Assembly: GCA_937958005.1 (NCBI GenBank)
Contig: CALGOB010000164.1
Span: forward strand, 1 to 37,530
Length of the DNA stretch: 37,530 bases
Source: an uncultured Cyclobacteriaceae bacterium
GTDB taxonomy: Bacteria; Bacteroidota; Bacteroidia; Cytophagales; Cyclobacteriaceae
Direction: 5' to 3'
Both the position numbers and the translations under genes were made by a program. The number at the start of each line of letters is the position of its first letter. The first letter of the stretch is position 1. The notes beneath the pieces were generated by a model. The model was not told where the DNA came from and ran no database searches. It saw only the letters and a list, made by a program, of their open reading frames with translations. Positions 16,247 through 23,700 of the stretch are shown here, piece by piece.

Positions 16247-17452
16247 ATGACAAATTTCTTACGGTCTAGATTTTCTAAATATCAAGAGGTAAAAATAGCA
16301 AAAGAGAAAGGAGCCTATCCTTTTTTCAGACCTTTTCATTCAAAACAAGGAACTGTTGCAAATGTACAAGGCAAAGACGTCTTGATGTTTGGGTCAAATA
16401 GTTATCTTGGTTTAACTACCCACCCTAAGGTGTTGGAAGCATCAGAAAACGCATTGCGTAAGTATGGTGCAAGCTGTGCGGGATCCAGGTTTTTGAATGG
16501 CACAACAGACCTTCACTTGCAACTTGAGCATGAGATTGCAGAATTTATTGGCAAAGAAAAAGCATTGGTTTTCAGCACGGGATTCCATGTAAACATAGGC
16601 ACCTTGCCAACAATCACCAAAAAAGACGACATCATTCTTCTAGATAGAATGAATCATGCTTCTTTATATGAAGGAGCTAAAATGTCAGAGGCTTCCAATG
16701 CAATTTACCGACATAATAATGCTAGTTCCCTTGACAAGAAATTGACCTACTATAAGGATGCCGATTTAAAGCTAGTTGCCACTGATGGTATCTTCAGTAT
16801 GGAAGGAAATATTGTCAACCTTCCTGAAATAGTAAAAACAGCAAAAAGCCACGGTGCAGCAGTCATGGTTGATTGTGCTCACGCCGTGGGAGTCATAGGT
16901 GATCATGGGAAAGGTACTGCTGATCATTTCGGACTAACTGACGAAGTAGATCTGATAGGAGGCACATTCAGCAAGTCATTTGCTTCATTGGGAGGGTTTA
17001 TCGCAGGAGATGAGCAGACAATAGATTATATCCAACATAATGCTAGATCATTAATTTTCAGCGCAAGTATAACACCTGCTTCTACAGCCGCTGCTTTGGC
17101 CTCTTTGAACATCATGAAGTCTGATGATTCATTACGTTTAAAACTATGGGAAAACACTCGATACGCACTTGGTAGATTGAAAGAAAGTGGATTTGATATT
17201 GGAAGTGCTGAAACTCCTATCATCCCTATTTATATCAAAGATAATGATTTGACTTTTAAATTTGTCACTAGGTTATTTGAAGAAGGGCTTTTTGTAAACC
17301 CCGTATTAGCACCTGCTGTTCCCCCAGAAGATTCTCTTGTAAGGTTTTCTTTGATGGCTACTCATACTTTTGAACAAATAGACTCGGCAATTGACATGAT
17401 GGAACGAGTAGGAAAAGAACTTGGTCTGATCACTCAACAAAAGTCGGCTTAA
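16247..17452 (+). CDS. spt: Serine palmitoyltransferase-type alpha-oxoamine synthase
   Basis: A 401-aa PLP enzyme of the AONS/KBL/SPT family. It condenses an acyl thioester with an amino acid (serine for sphingolipids, cysteate for sulfonolipids) to give the 3-keto long-chain base, in the cytoplasm or at the membrane. Visible features are MFGSNSYLGL (48-57), GSRFLNGT (79-86), the PLP-stacking MNHAS (135-139), VDCAHAVG with Asp209 and His212, and GGTFSKSFASLGGF with Lys243 as PLP lysine. The usual DEAH is DCAH here. The N-terminus (GAYPFFRPFHSKQGT) and the segment before the C-terminus (LVRFSLMATHTFEQID) match the Bacteroides SPT as I recall it, more than KBL or BioF. It is followed after 1 bp by the reductase and then the N-acyltransferase. 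Serine versus cysteate preference cannot be read from sequence. Confidence 0.88.
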   Translation: MTNFLRSRFSKYQEVKIAKEKGAYPFFRPFHSKQGTVANVQGKDVLMFGSNSYLGLTTHPKVLEASENALRKYGASCAGSRFLNGTTDLHLQLEHEIAEFIGKEKALVFSTGFHVNIGTLPTITKKDDIILLDRMNHASLYEGAKMSEASNAIYRHNNASSLDKKLTYYKDADLKLVATDGIFSMEGNIVNLPEIVKTAKSHGAAVMVDCAHAVGVIGDHGKGTADHFGLTDEVDLIGGTFSKSFASLGGFIAGDEQTIDYIQHNARSLIFSASITPASTAAALASLNIMKSDDSLRLKLWENTRYALGRLKESGFDIGSAETPIIPIYIKDNDLTFKFVTRLFEEGLFVNPVLAPAVPPEDSLVRFSLMATHTFEQIDSAIDMMERVGKELGLITQQKSA

Positions 17453-17453
17453 A

Positions 17454-18407
17454 TTGAGAGTTGTAATTACTGGCGCCAATGGCTTTTTAGGCCCTTATTT
17501 AGTTGGGGAGTCTTTTAAATCAGCATTTGAAGTACATGCCCTAGTGCGACCTGGTGCAAATATGACTAACCTTGATCGATTTTCTGATATTGGTATTCAT
17601 CAGATTAATTACAAAGATCAATTGTCTGAGCAGATCAAAAGTCTAAAAGAGAAAATAGGAGAAGTTGATTACTTCATTCATAATGCAGGCCTTACTGTCA
17701 GTAGAAAAAAAGAAGCTTACTTTGATGTAAATACTCAACTAACAAAGGAAATCATCCAAGCGATTAAAGAAACAAAATTACTTTCCAAAAATGGAAAGGT
17801 TATTTATGTTTCTTCTTATGCGGCACATGGCCCTTCAAAGTTGAACCGTCCTGTATCAGCTTACGGTGAAAGTAAGTTACAAGCAGAAGAGTTTATAAAA
17901 AATGCTCAAATAGATTACAAAATCATCAGGCCTACAGCTATATATGGAGCTGGTGATTTCGCTTTCCTACCACTTTTCAAAGGAGCTAACAAAGCGTTAT
18001 ATCCTTTGATACGTAAAGATCAAAAAATCAGCATGATACATGCTGCTGATCTAGCAAAAGCCATTATTTCCAGCTTGGATATTGACACTAAAACTATATA
18101 TGTAAGTGATGGGAATACATATTCTCATCATGATTTCATTGACACTTTGAAAACATGTATTGGAAAAAAAATATATGCGATTAGGATTAATAAATGGTTA
18201 GCTAAAACCATTTTAGGTATTTCTGGATTTTTTGAAAGTTTATTTGGGATAAAACCTTCAATGACCTTAGAGAAATTTGAAGAGATTAATCAAGATTGGG
18301 ATTTACATGCATATGATTTATATCATGCGCCTCATAACTCAAACAAAAGCCTTCTTGAAGGCTTTCAAGATGCTTATTCCTACTATCAAAAAAACAACTT
18401 GTTATAG
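17454..18407 (+). CDS. cerR: NAD-dependent epimerase-like reductase, candidate bacterial ceramide reductase
   Basis: A 317-aa extended short-chain dehydrogenase. The start is a TTG one base after the spt stop, and the nucleotide-binding TGANGFLGPYL (residues 6-16) fixes it. The catalytic set is visible as YVSSYAAHG (Ser region) and AYGESKLQAEEF (Tyr/Lys), with the family's RPTAIYGAGD. In Caulobacter-type sphingolipid synthesis an epimerase-like CerR beside spt reduces the 3-keto group. Size and position here match that role. The C-terminus is not membrane-spanning. It joins the next gene with no gap (stop 18407, ATG 18408), so translation is probably coupled. An alternative is a general sugar epimerase, which is less likely in this context. 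Confidence 0.75.
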   Translation: MRVVITGANGFLGPYLVGESFKSAFEVHALVRPGANMTNLDRFSDIGIHQINYKDQLSEQIKSLKEKIGEVDYFIHNAGLTVSRKKEAYFDVNTQLTKEIIQAIKETKLLSKNGKVIYVSSYAAHGPSKLNRPVSAYGESKLQAEEFIKNAQIDYKIIRPTAIYGAGDFAFLPLFKGANKALYPLIRKDQKISMIHAADLAKAIISSLDIDTKTIYVSDGNTYSHHDFIDTLKTCIGKKIYAIRINKWLAKTILGISGFFESLFGIKPSMTLEKFEEINQDWDLHAYDLYHAPHNSNKSLLEGFQDAYSYYQKNNLL

Positions 18408-19535
18408 ATGTCAGTAGCAATCTCCGAAGTTCTTTCCAAAAAAGAATTAAAATCTTTTATTAAGTTTCCTTTTGACTTATACAAAGGAAATTCATACTAT
18501 GTCCCACCTATTATAGGTTTTGAACTAGATACGCTCTTAAAAGACAAAAATCCCGCTTTTGATCATGCTGATGCTTCTTACTGGCTTGCTAAAAAGGACG
18601 GAAAAATAGTTGGTAGAATTGCTGTTATAATCCTTCATGCAGAATTAGCAGAAAAATCATTGGCAAGATTCGGATGGGTAGATTTTATTGATGATTTATC
18701 AGTTTCAAAACTTTTATTTGAAACAGCCAAAAAATGGGCAACCAGCAAAGGAGCTAAAAGCATCCATGGCCCATTGGGATTTACAGATTTGGATTTTGAA
18801 GGGGCCTTAATTAGTGGTTTTGATCAAATGGCAACCCAAGCCACTATTTATAATTTCCCTTATTACATAGATCACTATGAATCACTTGGCTTTCAAAAAG
18901 CAGTTGACTGGGTAGAAAAAAGAGGTTTTGTCCCTAAAGAAAATTCAAAAAGGCTAGAAAGGTCAGCATCTATAATTTCTAAAAGGTTCAACCTTGAGGT
19001 GAAGAAATTTAAAAAGGCAAAAGAATTACTTAAATATGCTCCCGGAGTATTTGAAGTTTTAAATGCCTCTTACGCAGACCTTCATGGTTATTACCCTCTT
19101 ACTCAAAAGCAAATAGACTATTATGTTGATCAGTATTTTGGATTTGTAAGAAAAGAATATATCTCCATTATTGTGAATGAGCATGATCAAGTAGTAGCAG
19201 TTGCTATCTCATTACCATCTTTATCAAAAGCATTTAAAAAAGCAAAGGGCAGTTTATATCCATTTGGTTTCATAAGCGTATTGAAGGCATTTAAATCAAA
19301 TAAACATTTAGATTTATTTTTGATTGGCATACTACCTGAGTATCAAAGAAAAGGTGCGGCAGCAGTGATTTTCAATCAACTGTTCAAAACCTATGTAGCA
19401 AATGGAGTTGAGTATTTTTCAACGGGGCCAATGTTAGCAGAAAACACCGCTGTTCAAAATCTATGGAACGATTATAAAGATTTATTAGATGATGTAAATA
19501 TTAGAAGAAGGTGTTATATTAAAGAATTGGCTTAA
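18408..19535 (+). CDS. cerS: GNAT-like N-acyltransferase, candidate bacterial ceramide synthase
   Basis: A 375-aa soluble protein of the large GNAT-like type found next to spt in bacteria that make sphingolipids. In Caulobacter the equivalent (bCerS) attaches the second acyl chain to the long-chain base. The N-terminal half has FPFDLYKGNSYYVPPI (20-35) and IHGPLGFTDLDFEGALI. The C-terminal half ends in a GNAT acyl-CoA loop, GILPEYQRKGAAAVIFNQLF, with the Q/R-x-x-G-x-A pattern. It is unrelated to the eukaryotic TLC-domain ceramide synthases. Translation is coupled to the reductase. A 142-bp gap with a promoter box follows, so this may end the first operon. Confidence 0.72.
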   Translation: MSVAISEVLSKKELKSFIKFPFDLYKGNSYYVPPIIGFELDTLLKDKNPAFDHADASYWLAKKDGKIVGRIAVIILHAELAEKSLARFGWVDFIDDLSVSKLLFETAKKWATSKGAKSIHGPLGFTDLDFEGALISGFDQMATQATIYNFPYYIDHYESLGFQKAVDWVEKRGFVPKENSKRLERSASIISKRFNLEVKKFKKAKELLKYAPGVFEVLNASYADLHGYYPLTQKQIDYYVDQYFGFVRKEYISIIVNEHDQVVAVAISLPSLSKAFKKAKGSLYPFGFISVLKAFKSNKHLDLFLIGILPEYQRKGAAAVIFNQLFKTYVANGVEYFSTGPMLAENTAVQNLWNDYKDLLDDVNIRRRCYIKELA

Positions 19536-19649
19536 GGGATTCAGTTATAAGGGCTTTCAAAAAGAGAAATTAAAACCAAATCTAGGGGGGATTAATAGCT
19601 CATCTTAGATTAAAGCAAATCATAAAACATAATTATCAAAAAATCCTAA

Positions 19650-19657
19650 TACCTTTG
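19650..19657 (+). promoter_or_regulatory. -7 box for the fatty-acid module
   Basis: TACCTTTG (TAnnTTTG) lies 20 nt before the ATG of the enoyl-reductase-like gene, inside the only sizeable gap of the cluster. It suggests a second transcription unit for 19678-22430. Confidence 0.45.
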
Positions 19658-19677
19658 GGCAAAAGGTAAATTGACGT

Positions 19678-20445
19678 ATGAATAAAAATGCATTAGTGAT
19701 TGGTGCGTCTAGCGGAATTGGATTAGCTATTTTAAAAAAACTATCTAGTAGCGGATATGACATTGTTGCCATTCACAGAGATAGAAGGCAGCAGGTAAAT
19801 GATTTCCAACGAGAGATTGATGAAATCAGGGATAAATTCAACATTAAAATAAACGCATTCAATATGGATGCAACTAATTCAGATAAAGTAACCTCTTTTA
19901 TTGAGGAGGAAGTAACTCAAGAGTTTTCTGTTGTTGTCCATGCAGTTTCTAGGGGCAATCTTAAGCCTTTTGTTGCCGATGCAAATGTCTCCGTTCTATC
20001 AGATCAGGATTTAGCATTGACAATGGAAGCTATGGGTACTAATTTATATACTTGGGTATCAAAACTTCTTGCAGGTAAGATGATTGTTAAAGGAACTAGG
20101 ATTATTACATTGACTTCAGAAGGGAACAAGCGATATTGGAAGAGTTATGGAGCCGTAGCAATGGCCAAGTCAGCCCTTGAGACTATGTCTAAGTATTTAG
20201 CAGTAGAATTAGCGCCATTAGGTATTACTGTGAACATTATCCAAGCTGGAGTAACAGACACTCCTTCATTAAACATGATTCCTGAAGTAGATAACTTAAA
20301 AATTGAAACTATCAACAGGAATCCCTCTAAAAAGTTGACTACAACTGAAGATGTAGCAAATGCAGTCTATCTATTTACACTTCCTGAAGCTAATTGGATC
20401 AATGGATCACTCATACATGTGGATGGAGGTGAACATTTAATTTAA
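19678..20445 (+). CDS. FabL-like enoyl-ACP reductase (SDR family)
   Basis: A 255-aa short-chain dehydrogenase with GASSGIGLA (residues 8-16). The active-site spacing is that of enoyl reductases, Tyr-x6-Lys (YGAVAMAKSALE), not the Tyr-x3-Lys of ketoreductases. Surrounding segments (SKYLAVELAPLGITVNII, then GVTDTPSLNMIPEVDN, and a closing VDGGEHLI) track Bacillus FabL as I recall it. The expected reaction is NAD(P)H reduction of trans-2-enoyl-ACP, the last step of an elongation round. FabZ-like, ketosynthase and ACP genes follow with 4-6 bp gaps, so it is part of a dedicated acyl-chain module. No ketoreductase is present in the window; a housekeeping FabG would have to serve. Confidence 0.75.
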   Translation: MNKNALVIGASSGIGLAILKKLSSSGYDIVAIHRDRRQQVNDFQREIDEIRDKFNIKINAFNMDATNSDKVTSFIEEEVTQEFSVVVHAVSRGNLKPFVADANVSVLSDQDLALTMEAMGTNLYTWVSKLLAGKMIVKGTRIITLTSEGNKRYWKSYGAVAMAKSALETMSKYLAVELAPLGITVNIIQAGVTDTPSLNMIPEVDNLKIETINRNPSKKLTTTEDVANAVYLFTLPEANWINGSLIHVDGGEHLI

Positions 20446-20449
20446 ATTT

Positions 20450-20890
20450 ATGAGCGATTTTAAATTCATAAAAGATAATCTCCCCTATAAACATCCGTTC
20501 TTATTTGTAGACGAGTTGGAAAAAGTAACTGATGATGAGGTTTCTGGTGTCTATACGATTAAAGAGGATGAATATTATTTCCAAGGGCACTTTCCTGGAA
20601 ATCCGGTTGTTCCAGGTGTAATACTCATTGAAATTATGGCGCAAATTGGCTTGGTTTGCCTAGGTATGCATCTAGTCAAGCAAACAGATAGTACAAATGA
20701 TGTAATCCCTTTGTTCTCAAACGCCAATGTAGATTTCCTTGATAAAGTAGGGCCTAACACTAAACTTATCATAAATTCTAAGAAAAAATATTTCCGACTG
20801 AATAAACTAAAGTGTCAAATTACGTGTCGATTGGAAGATGGCTCAATGATAGCTAAAGGGGAATTTTCTGGCATGATGATTAAAAAATAA
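20450..20890 (+). CDS. FabZ-like 3-hydroxyacyl-ACP dehydratase
   Basis: A 146-aa single hotdog-fold enzyme. The signature is intact: LPYKHPFLFVDEL (11-23) and GHFPGNPVVPGVILIEIMAQ (46-65) with the catalytic His47 and Glu61. It removes water from 3-hydroxyacyl-ACP during chain elongation. Length is typical of FabZ. It sits between the enoyl reductase (4-bp gap) and the ketosynthase (4-bp gap). It is probably a paralogue of the housekeeping FabZ dedicated to the lipid made here. Confidence 0.85.
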   Translation: MSDFKFIKDNLPYKHPFLFVDELEKVTDDEVSGVYTIKEDEYYFQGHFPGNPVVPGVILIEIMAQIGLVCLGMHLVKQTDSTNDVIPLFSNANVDFLDKVGPNTKLIINSKKKYFRLNKLKCQITCRLEDGSMIAKGEFSGMMIKK

Positions 20891-20894
20891 GATA

Positions 20895-22169
20895 TTGGAT
20901 AATAAAAGAGTTGTTATTACAGGTTTAGGGGTTGTCGCTTCCAATGCAATAGGGAAGGACAATTTTGAAAGAGCCCTACGAAATGGAACTTCTGGCATCA
21001 AACATAGAGCTGATTTAGCTGAATTAAATTTCAGGTGTCAAATAGGCGGAATGCCTGATTTAAGTCAAATAAACCTTGGCGATACTTTGCCAAGATTGCA
21101 TGCTGAAAAATTAACAAACAAAGGGATTATTTATGCGTGTCTTGCTGGAGTAGAGGCTTGGCAAGATGCTGGACTTTCTATATCTAGTGACAAAACTGAT
21201 TTTGACTCTGGTCTTATTATGGGTGCTGGAGCTTTAAGTTATGACAGCTGGATAAATCGTGAATTCCCTGCTTATCTGACAGATCGAGGGGAATCCAGAA
21301 AAATGGGCTCCAGAGCGATTTCAGAAGGAATGAATAGTGGTGGAGCGGCCTACTTAAATAGTATTTTAGGTTTAGGGAATAGAATCCAATCTAACTCATC
21401 TGCCTGTATCACTGGTACCGAAGCTGTTCTTATGGGCTATGAATACTTAGCTGCAGGAAAAGCAGAAAGAATGCTGTGTGGCAGTACTGAAGGTGACGGA
21501 AAATATATTTGGGGAGGATTTGATGCCATGCGTGTATTGTGTTCAGACTCTAACGAAAGAGATACTTATGGGTCTAGACCTATGAGTGCTACTTCTTCTG
21601 GGTTTGTTCCTGCAGGAGGATCTGGGGCCTTAGTTTTGGAAACATTAGAAAGTGCTCAAAAAAGGGGTGCGAAAATCTATGCGGAAATTTTAGGTGGACA
21701 TGTTAATTCAGGTGGACAAAGAAATGGAGGTACAATGACAGCTCCAAATGCTGATGCAGCTATTAAGTGCATAGAACAAGCAATAACCAATGCAGGTATA
21801 AATGCTGAAGAGATAGACCTTGTAAGCGGTCACCTAACTTCTACTAAAGGAGACCCAATAGAAGTGCAAAATTGGGCAAAGGCATTAAAAAGATCAGGAA
21901 AAGATTTCCCTTACATTAATACACCTAAATCAATGCTTGGTCATAGCATCGCGGGTGCCGGTTCTATGGAATTGGCTGCTTGTGCCTTGCAACTATCTAA
22001 GGGGTTTATACATGGAAATATCAACCTAGAAGAGGTTCATCCCGCCATCTTAAATGAAATAGACCCAAGCTGTTTACCAAAAACTTCACTTGAAAAAGAA
22101 ATTAATACAGTAATTAAAGCAAGTTTCGGTTTTGGTGACTTAAATTGCGTGATCGTTTTAAGAAGATAG
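20895..22169 (+). CDS. Beta-ketoacyl-ACP synthase (FabF-like)
   Basis: A 424-aa condensing enzyme with a TTG start at 20895, four bases after the dehydratase stop; the thiolase-fold beginning NKRVVITGLGVVASNAIG supports it. The catalytic triad is Cys in SNSSACITGTEAV (about residue 175), His in SGHLTSTKGDP (the usual HGTST is HLTST here) and His in MLGHSIAGAGSMEL. It extends acyl-ACP by two carbons from malonyl-ACP. The altered His-1 loop and sequence character suggest a specialised secondary ketosynthase rather than housekeeping FabF. The ACP gene follows after 6 bp. Confidence 0.88.
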   Translation: MDNKRVVITGLGVVASNAIGKDNFERALRNGTSGIKHRADLAELNFRCQIGGMPDLSQINLGDTLPRLHAEKLTNKGIIYACLAGVEAWQDAGLSISSDKTDFDSGLIMGAGALSYDSWINREFPAYLTDRGESRKMGSRAISEGMNSGGAAYLNSILGLGNRIQSNSSACITGTEAVLMGYEYLAAGKAERMLCGSTEGDGKYIWGGFDAMRVLCSDSNERDTYGSRPMSATSSGFVPAGGSGALVLETLESAQKRGAKIYAEILGGHVNSGGQRNGGTMTAPNADAAIKCIEQAITNAGINAEEIDLVSGHLTSTKGDPIEVQNWAKALKRSGKDFPYINTPKSMLGHSIAGAGSMELAACALQLSKGFIHGNINLEEVHPAILNEIDPSCLPKTSLEKEINTVIKASFGFGDLNCVIVLRR

Positions 22170-22175
22170 CATAAC

Positions 22176-22430
22176 ATGGAGAAAGTTACCATAACAGAAA
22201 ATCTATTCAATATCATAGGGCCTTACTTACCTGAGGACATCAATACTGGGGATATCTCAGAAGACAAACATTTAATCAACGATCTCAGGATAAACTCTGC
22301 TCATATTGTAGATATTGTACTTGATATTGAAGAAAAATTTGATATAATGGTCGAAGATGATATAATAGGAGAAATGAACACCGTAAAAGACGCATTAAAT
22401 ATTATTAGTAAAAAAGTAGCTAGTAATTGA
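22176..22430 (+). CDS. Dedicated acyl carrier protein
   Basis: An 84-aa acidic four-helix carrier. The phosphopantetheine Ser is probably Ser41, in DLRINSAHIVDIVLDIEEKF. The common D-S-L motif is N-S-A here, but helix II (IVDIVLDIEEKFDI) is standard. It ends the fatty-acid module and would hold the growing chain for the neighbouring ketosynthase, dehydratase and reductase, and possibly deliver the acyl group to the spt-type enzyme or the N-acyltransferase. A dedicated ACP next to spt is also seen in other sphingolipid-making bacteria. A strong hairpin follows. Confidence 0.85.
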   Translation: MEKVTITENLFNIIGPYLPEDINTGDISEDKHLINDLRINSAHIVDIVLDIEEKFDIMVEDDIIGEMNTVKDALNIISKKVASN

Positions 22431-22460
22431 TTGATTTAAAATCAATCTAAAAACTTAAAG

Positions 22461-22491
22461 AACAGCATATCAAGTCTATTGATTTGCTGTT
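22461..22491. terminator. Hairpin between convergent ACP and glycosyltransferase genes
   Basis: AACAGCA (22461-22467) pairs with TGCTGTT (22485-22491), and inside it ATCAA pairs with TTGAT around a 5-nt loop, with one T/T mismatch. It lies between two convergent stops. T-rich sequence follows only on the minus strand, so it may serve mainly the glycosyltransferase. Confidence 0.55.
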
Positions 22492-22495
22492 AAGA

Positions 22496-23638
22496 TTAAG
22501 TTTGAGTGTATTCTTTGATTAATTCTCTATAATTTTTAATTAATAACTGAGAGATTGAAGGCCAGTTTTGAGAAATAGCATATGAACGTGCCTCCTTGGA
22601 CAAGCTGTTTTTTAATCCCGTATCCCCGGTCAGTAAATTAATCTTCTCTAAAAATGCCTCAGTATTTTTAGGTTCTACCACAAATCCAGTTCGCGAAGCT
22701 CTTAGTATATCTGCTGGTCCTCCTGCATCAGCCGCTACTACTGGCAAACCAGCAGCCATTGCTTCTAGTACAACATTTCCAAATGTCTCCGTCAGTGATG
22801 GGAATACGAAAATATCAGCTGACGCATAAATATTGGCTAGTTCTTCTCCTGTTAACTTCCCCATAAAAAGGGCATTAGGCATTTGTTTCTTCATTTTAGC
22901 CTCTTCTGGCCCCTCTCCTACGATAACCATGAGTTGAGAACTGTTCAGCATGCCATTTAATCTAATCAAAAGATCAGTTTCCTTGTAATGGACTAACCTA
23001 CTGACAAACAACACTTTAAATTTACTAGAATTATGCTTTCCAAATTTATTTACATCTCTTTTTACAGGAGTAAAGCGATCTGTGTCCACCCCTCTCCCCC
23101 AAACTTTGACACGTTTATCTTGCATGCCTTTATCAATCAAAAACTTTTTCATAGAAGCCGTTGGTGCCAAAATCACATCTGCTTTACCATAAAGTTTCAT
23201 GAAATGCTGTTCTAACTTTTTTCTGACGAACTGTTTAAACGGGATCAAATTAACATAATCCACATAGCTACTAATATGGGAATGATAGATAGTGATGTTT
23301 GGTATGCCTTTCTTTTTGGCATATTCAGTCGCGTATTTGCCTTGAAGTGAAGGGGAACTCCAATGGATTAAATCTGGCGCAAATTCATCCAATATTGAAA
23401 AGATATGTTTCTTTTTGCCAGGGATAGCCAATTTATAATCTTTCGCATAAAGAAACGTGAGGGATGGTGTATGATAAATAGGATAAGGAAAGTCCTTATT
23501 CTTAGGAGGAAGTGGCGTAAAAAAAATTGCATTGACATTACTGGGCAGCCTTGCAATAATCTGATGAGAAGTAATAGATACACCATCTAAATTTTCTAGT
23601 AGGTTATCAATAAAAAAAGCGATATTTGTCTTTTCCAT
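22496..23638 (-). CDS. GT4 glycosyltransferase (SQD2/MgtA-like)
   Basis: A 380-aa GT-B enzyme. It has the N-terminal acceptor domain (IAFFIDNLLENLDGVSITSH) and a C-terminal donor domain with GRGVDTDRFTP (about 181-191), VGEGPEE and the family E-x7-E (LTETFGNVVLEAMAAGLPVV). The overall look is that of lipid glycosyltransferases such as SQD2/MgtA, which put sugars on membrane lipids at the cytoplasmic face. It is wedged between the sphingolipid/fatty-acid block and the desaturase, on the opposite strand. Glycosylation of the ceramide-like product is therefore a reasonable inference, not a proof. The first 42 bp upstream are shared with the divergent desaturase. Confidence 0.8.
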   Translation of the reverse strand: MEKTNIAFFIDNLLENLDGVSITSHQIIARLPSNVNAIFFTPLPPKNKDFPYPIYHTPSLTFLYAKDYKLAIPGKKKHIFSILDEFAPDLIHWSSPSLQGKYATEYAKKKGIPNITIYHSHISSYVDYVNLIPFKQFVRKKLEQHFMKLYGKADVILAPTASMKKFLIDKGMQDKRVKVWGRGVDTDRFTPVKRDVNKFGKHNSSKFKVLFVSRLVHYKETDLLIRLNGMLNSSQLMVIVGEGPEEAKMKKQMPNALFMGKLTGEELANIYASADIFVFPSLTETFGNVVLEAMAAGLPVVAADAGGPADILRASRTGFVVEPKNTEAFLEKINLLTGDTGLKNSLSKEARSYAISQNWPSISQLLIKNYRELIKEYTQT

Positions 23639-23672
23639 TTTAGCTGAGTTTCAGTATTCAATGAACAAGCGG

Positions 23673-23700
23673 CAAAACTAATGAGAAATAGTATGACAAA
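23673..23700 (-). promoter_or_regulatory. Candidate promoter of the SQD2-like gene
   Basis: On the minus strand TTTG (23697-23700) precedes TAGTTTTG (23673-23680) by 16 nt, near the Bacteroidota consensus spacing. The start would fall about 30 nt before the ATG at 23638. It overlaps the 5' end of the divergent desaturase gene, so the two may be co-regulated. Confidence 0.4.

Noticed and set aside
19678-22430. Aryl-polyene or flexirubin pigment cluster
   Set aside because: Ketosynthase, dehydratase and ACP are shared with such clusters, but there is no ammonia lyase, AMP-ligase, second ketosynthase or MMPL exporter, and the block is joined to spt-type genes.
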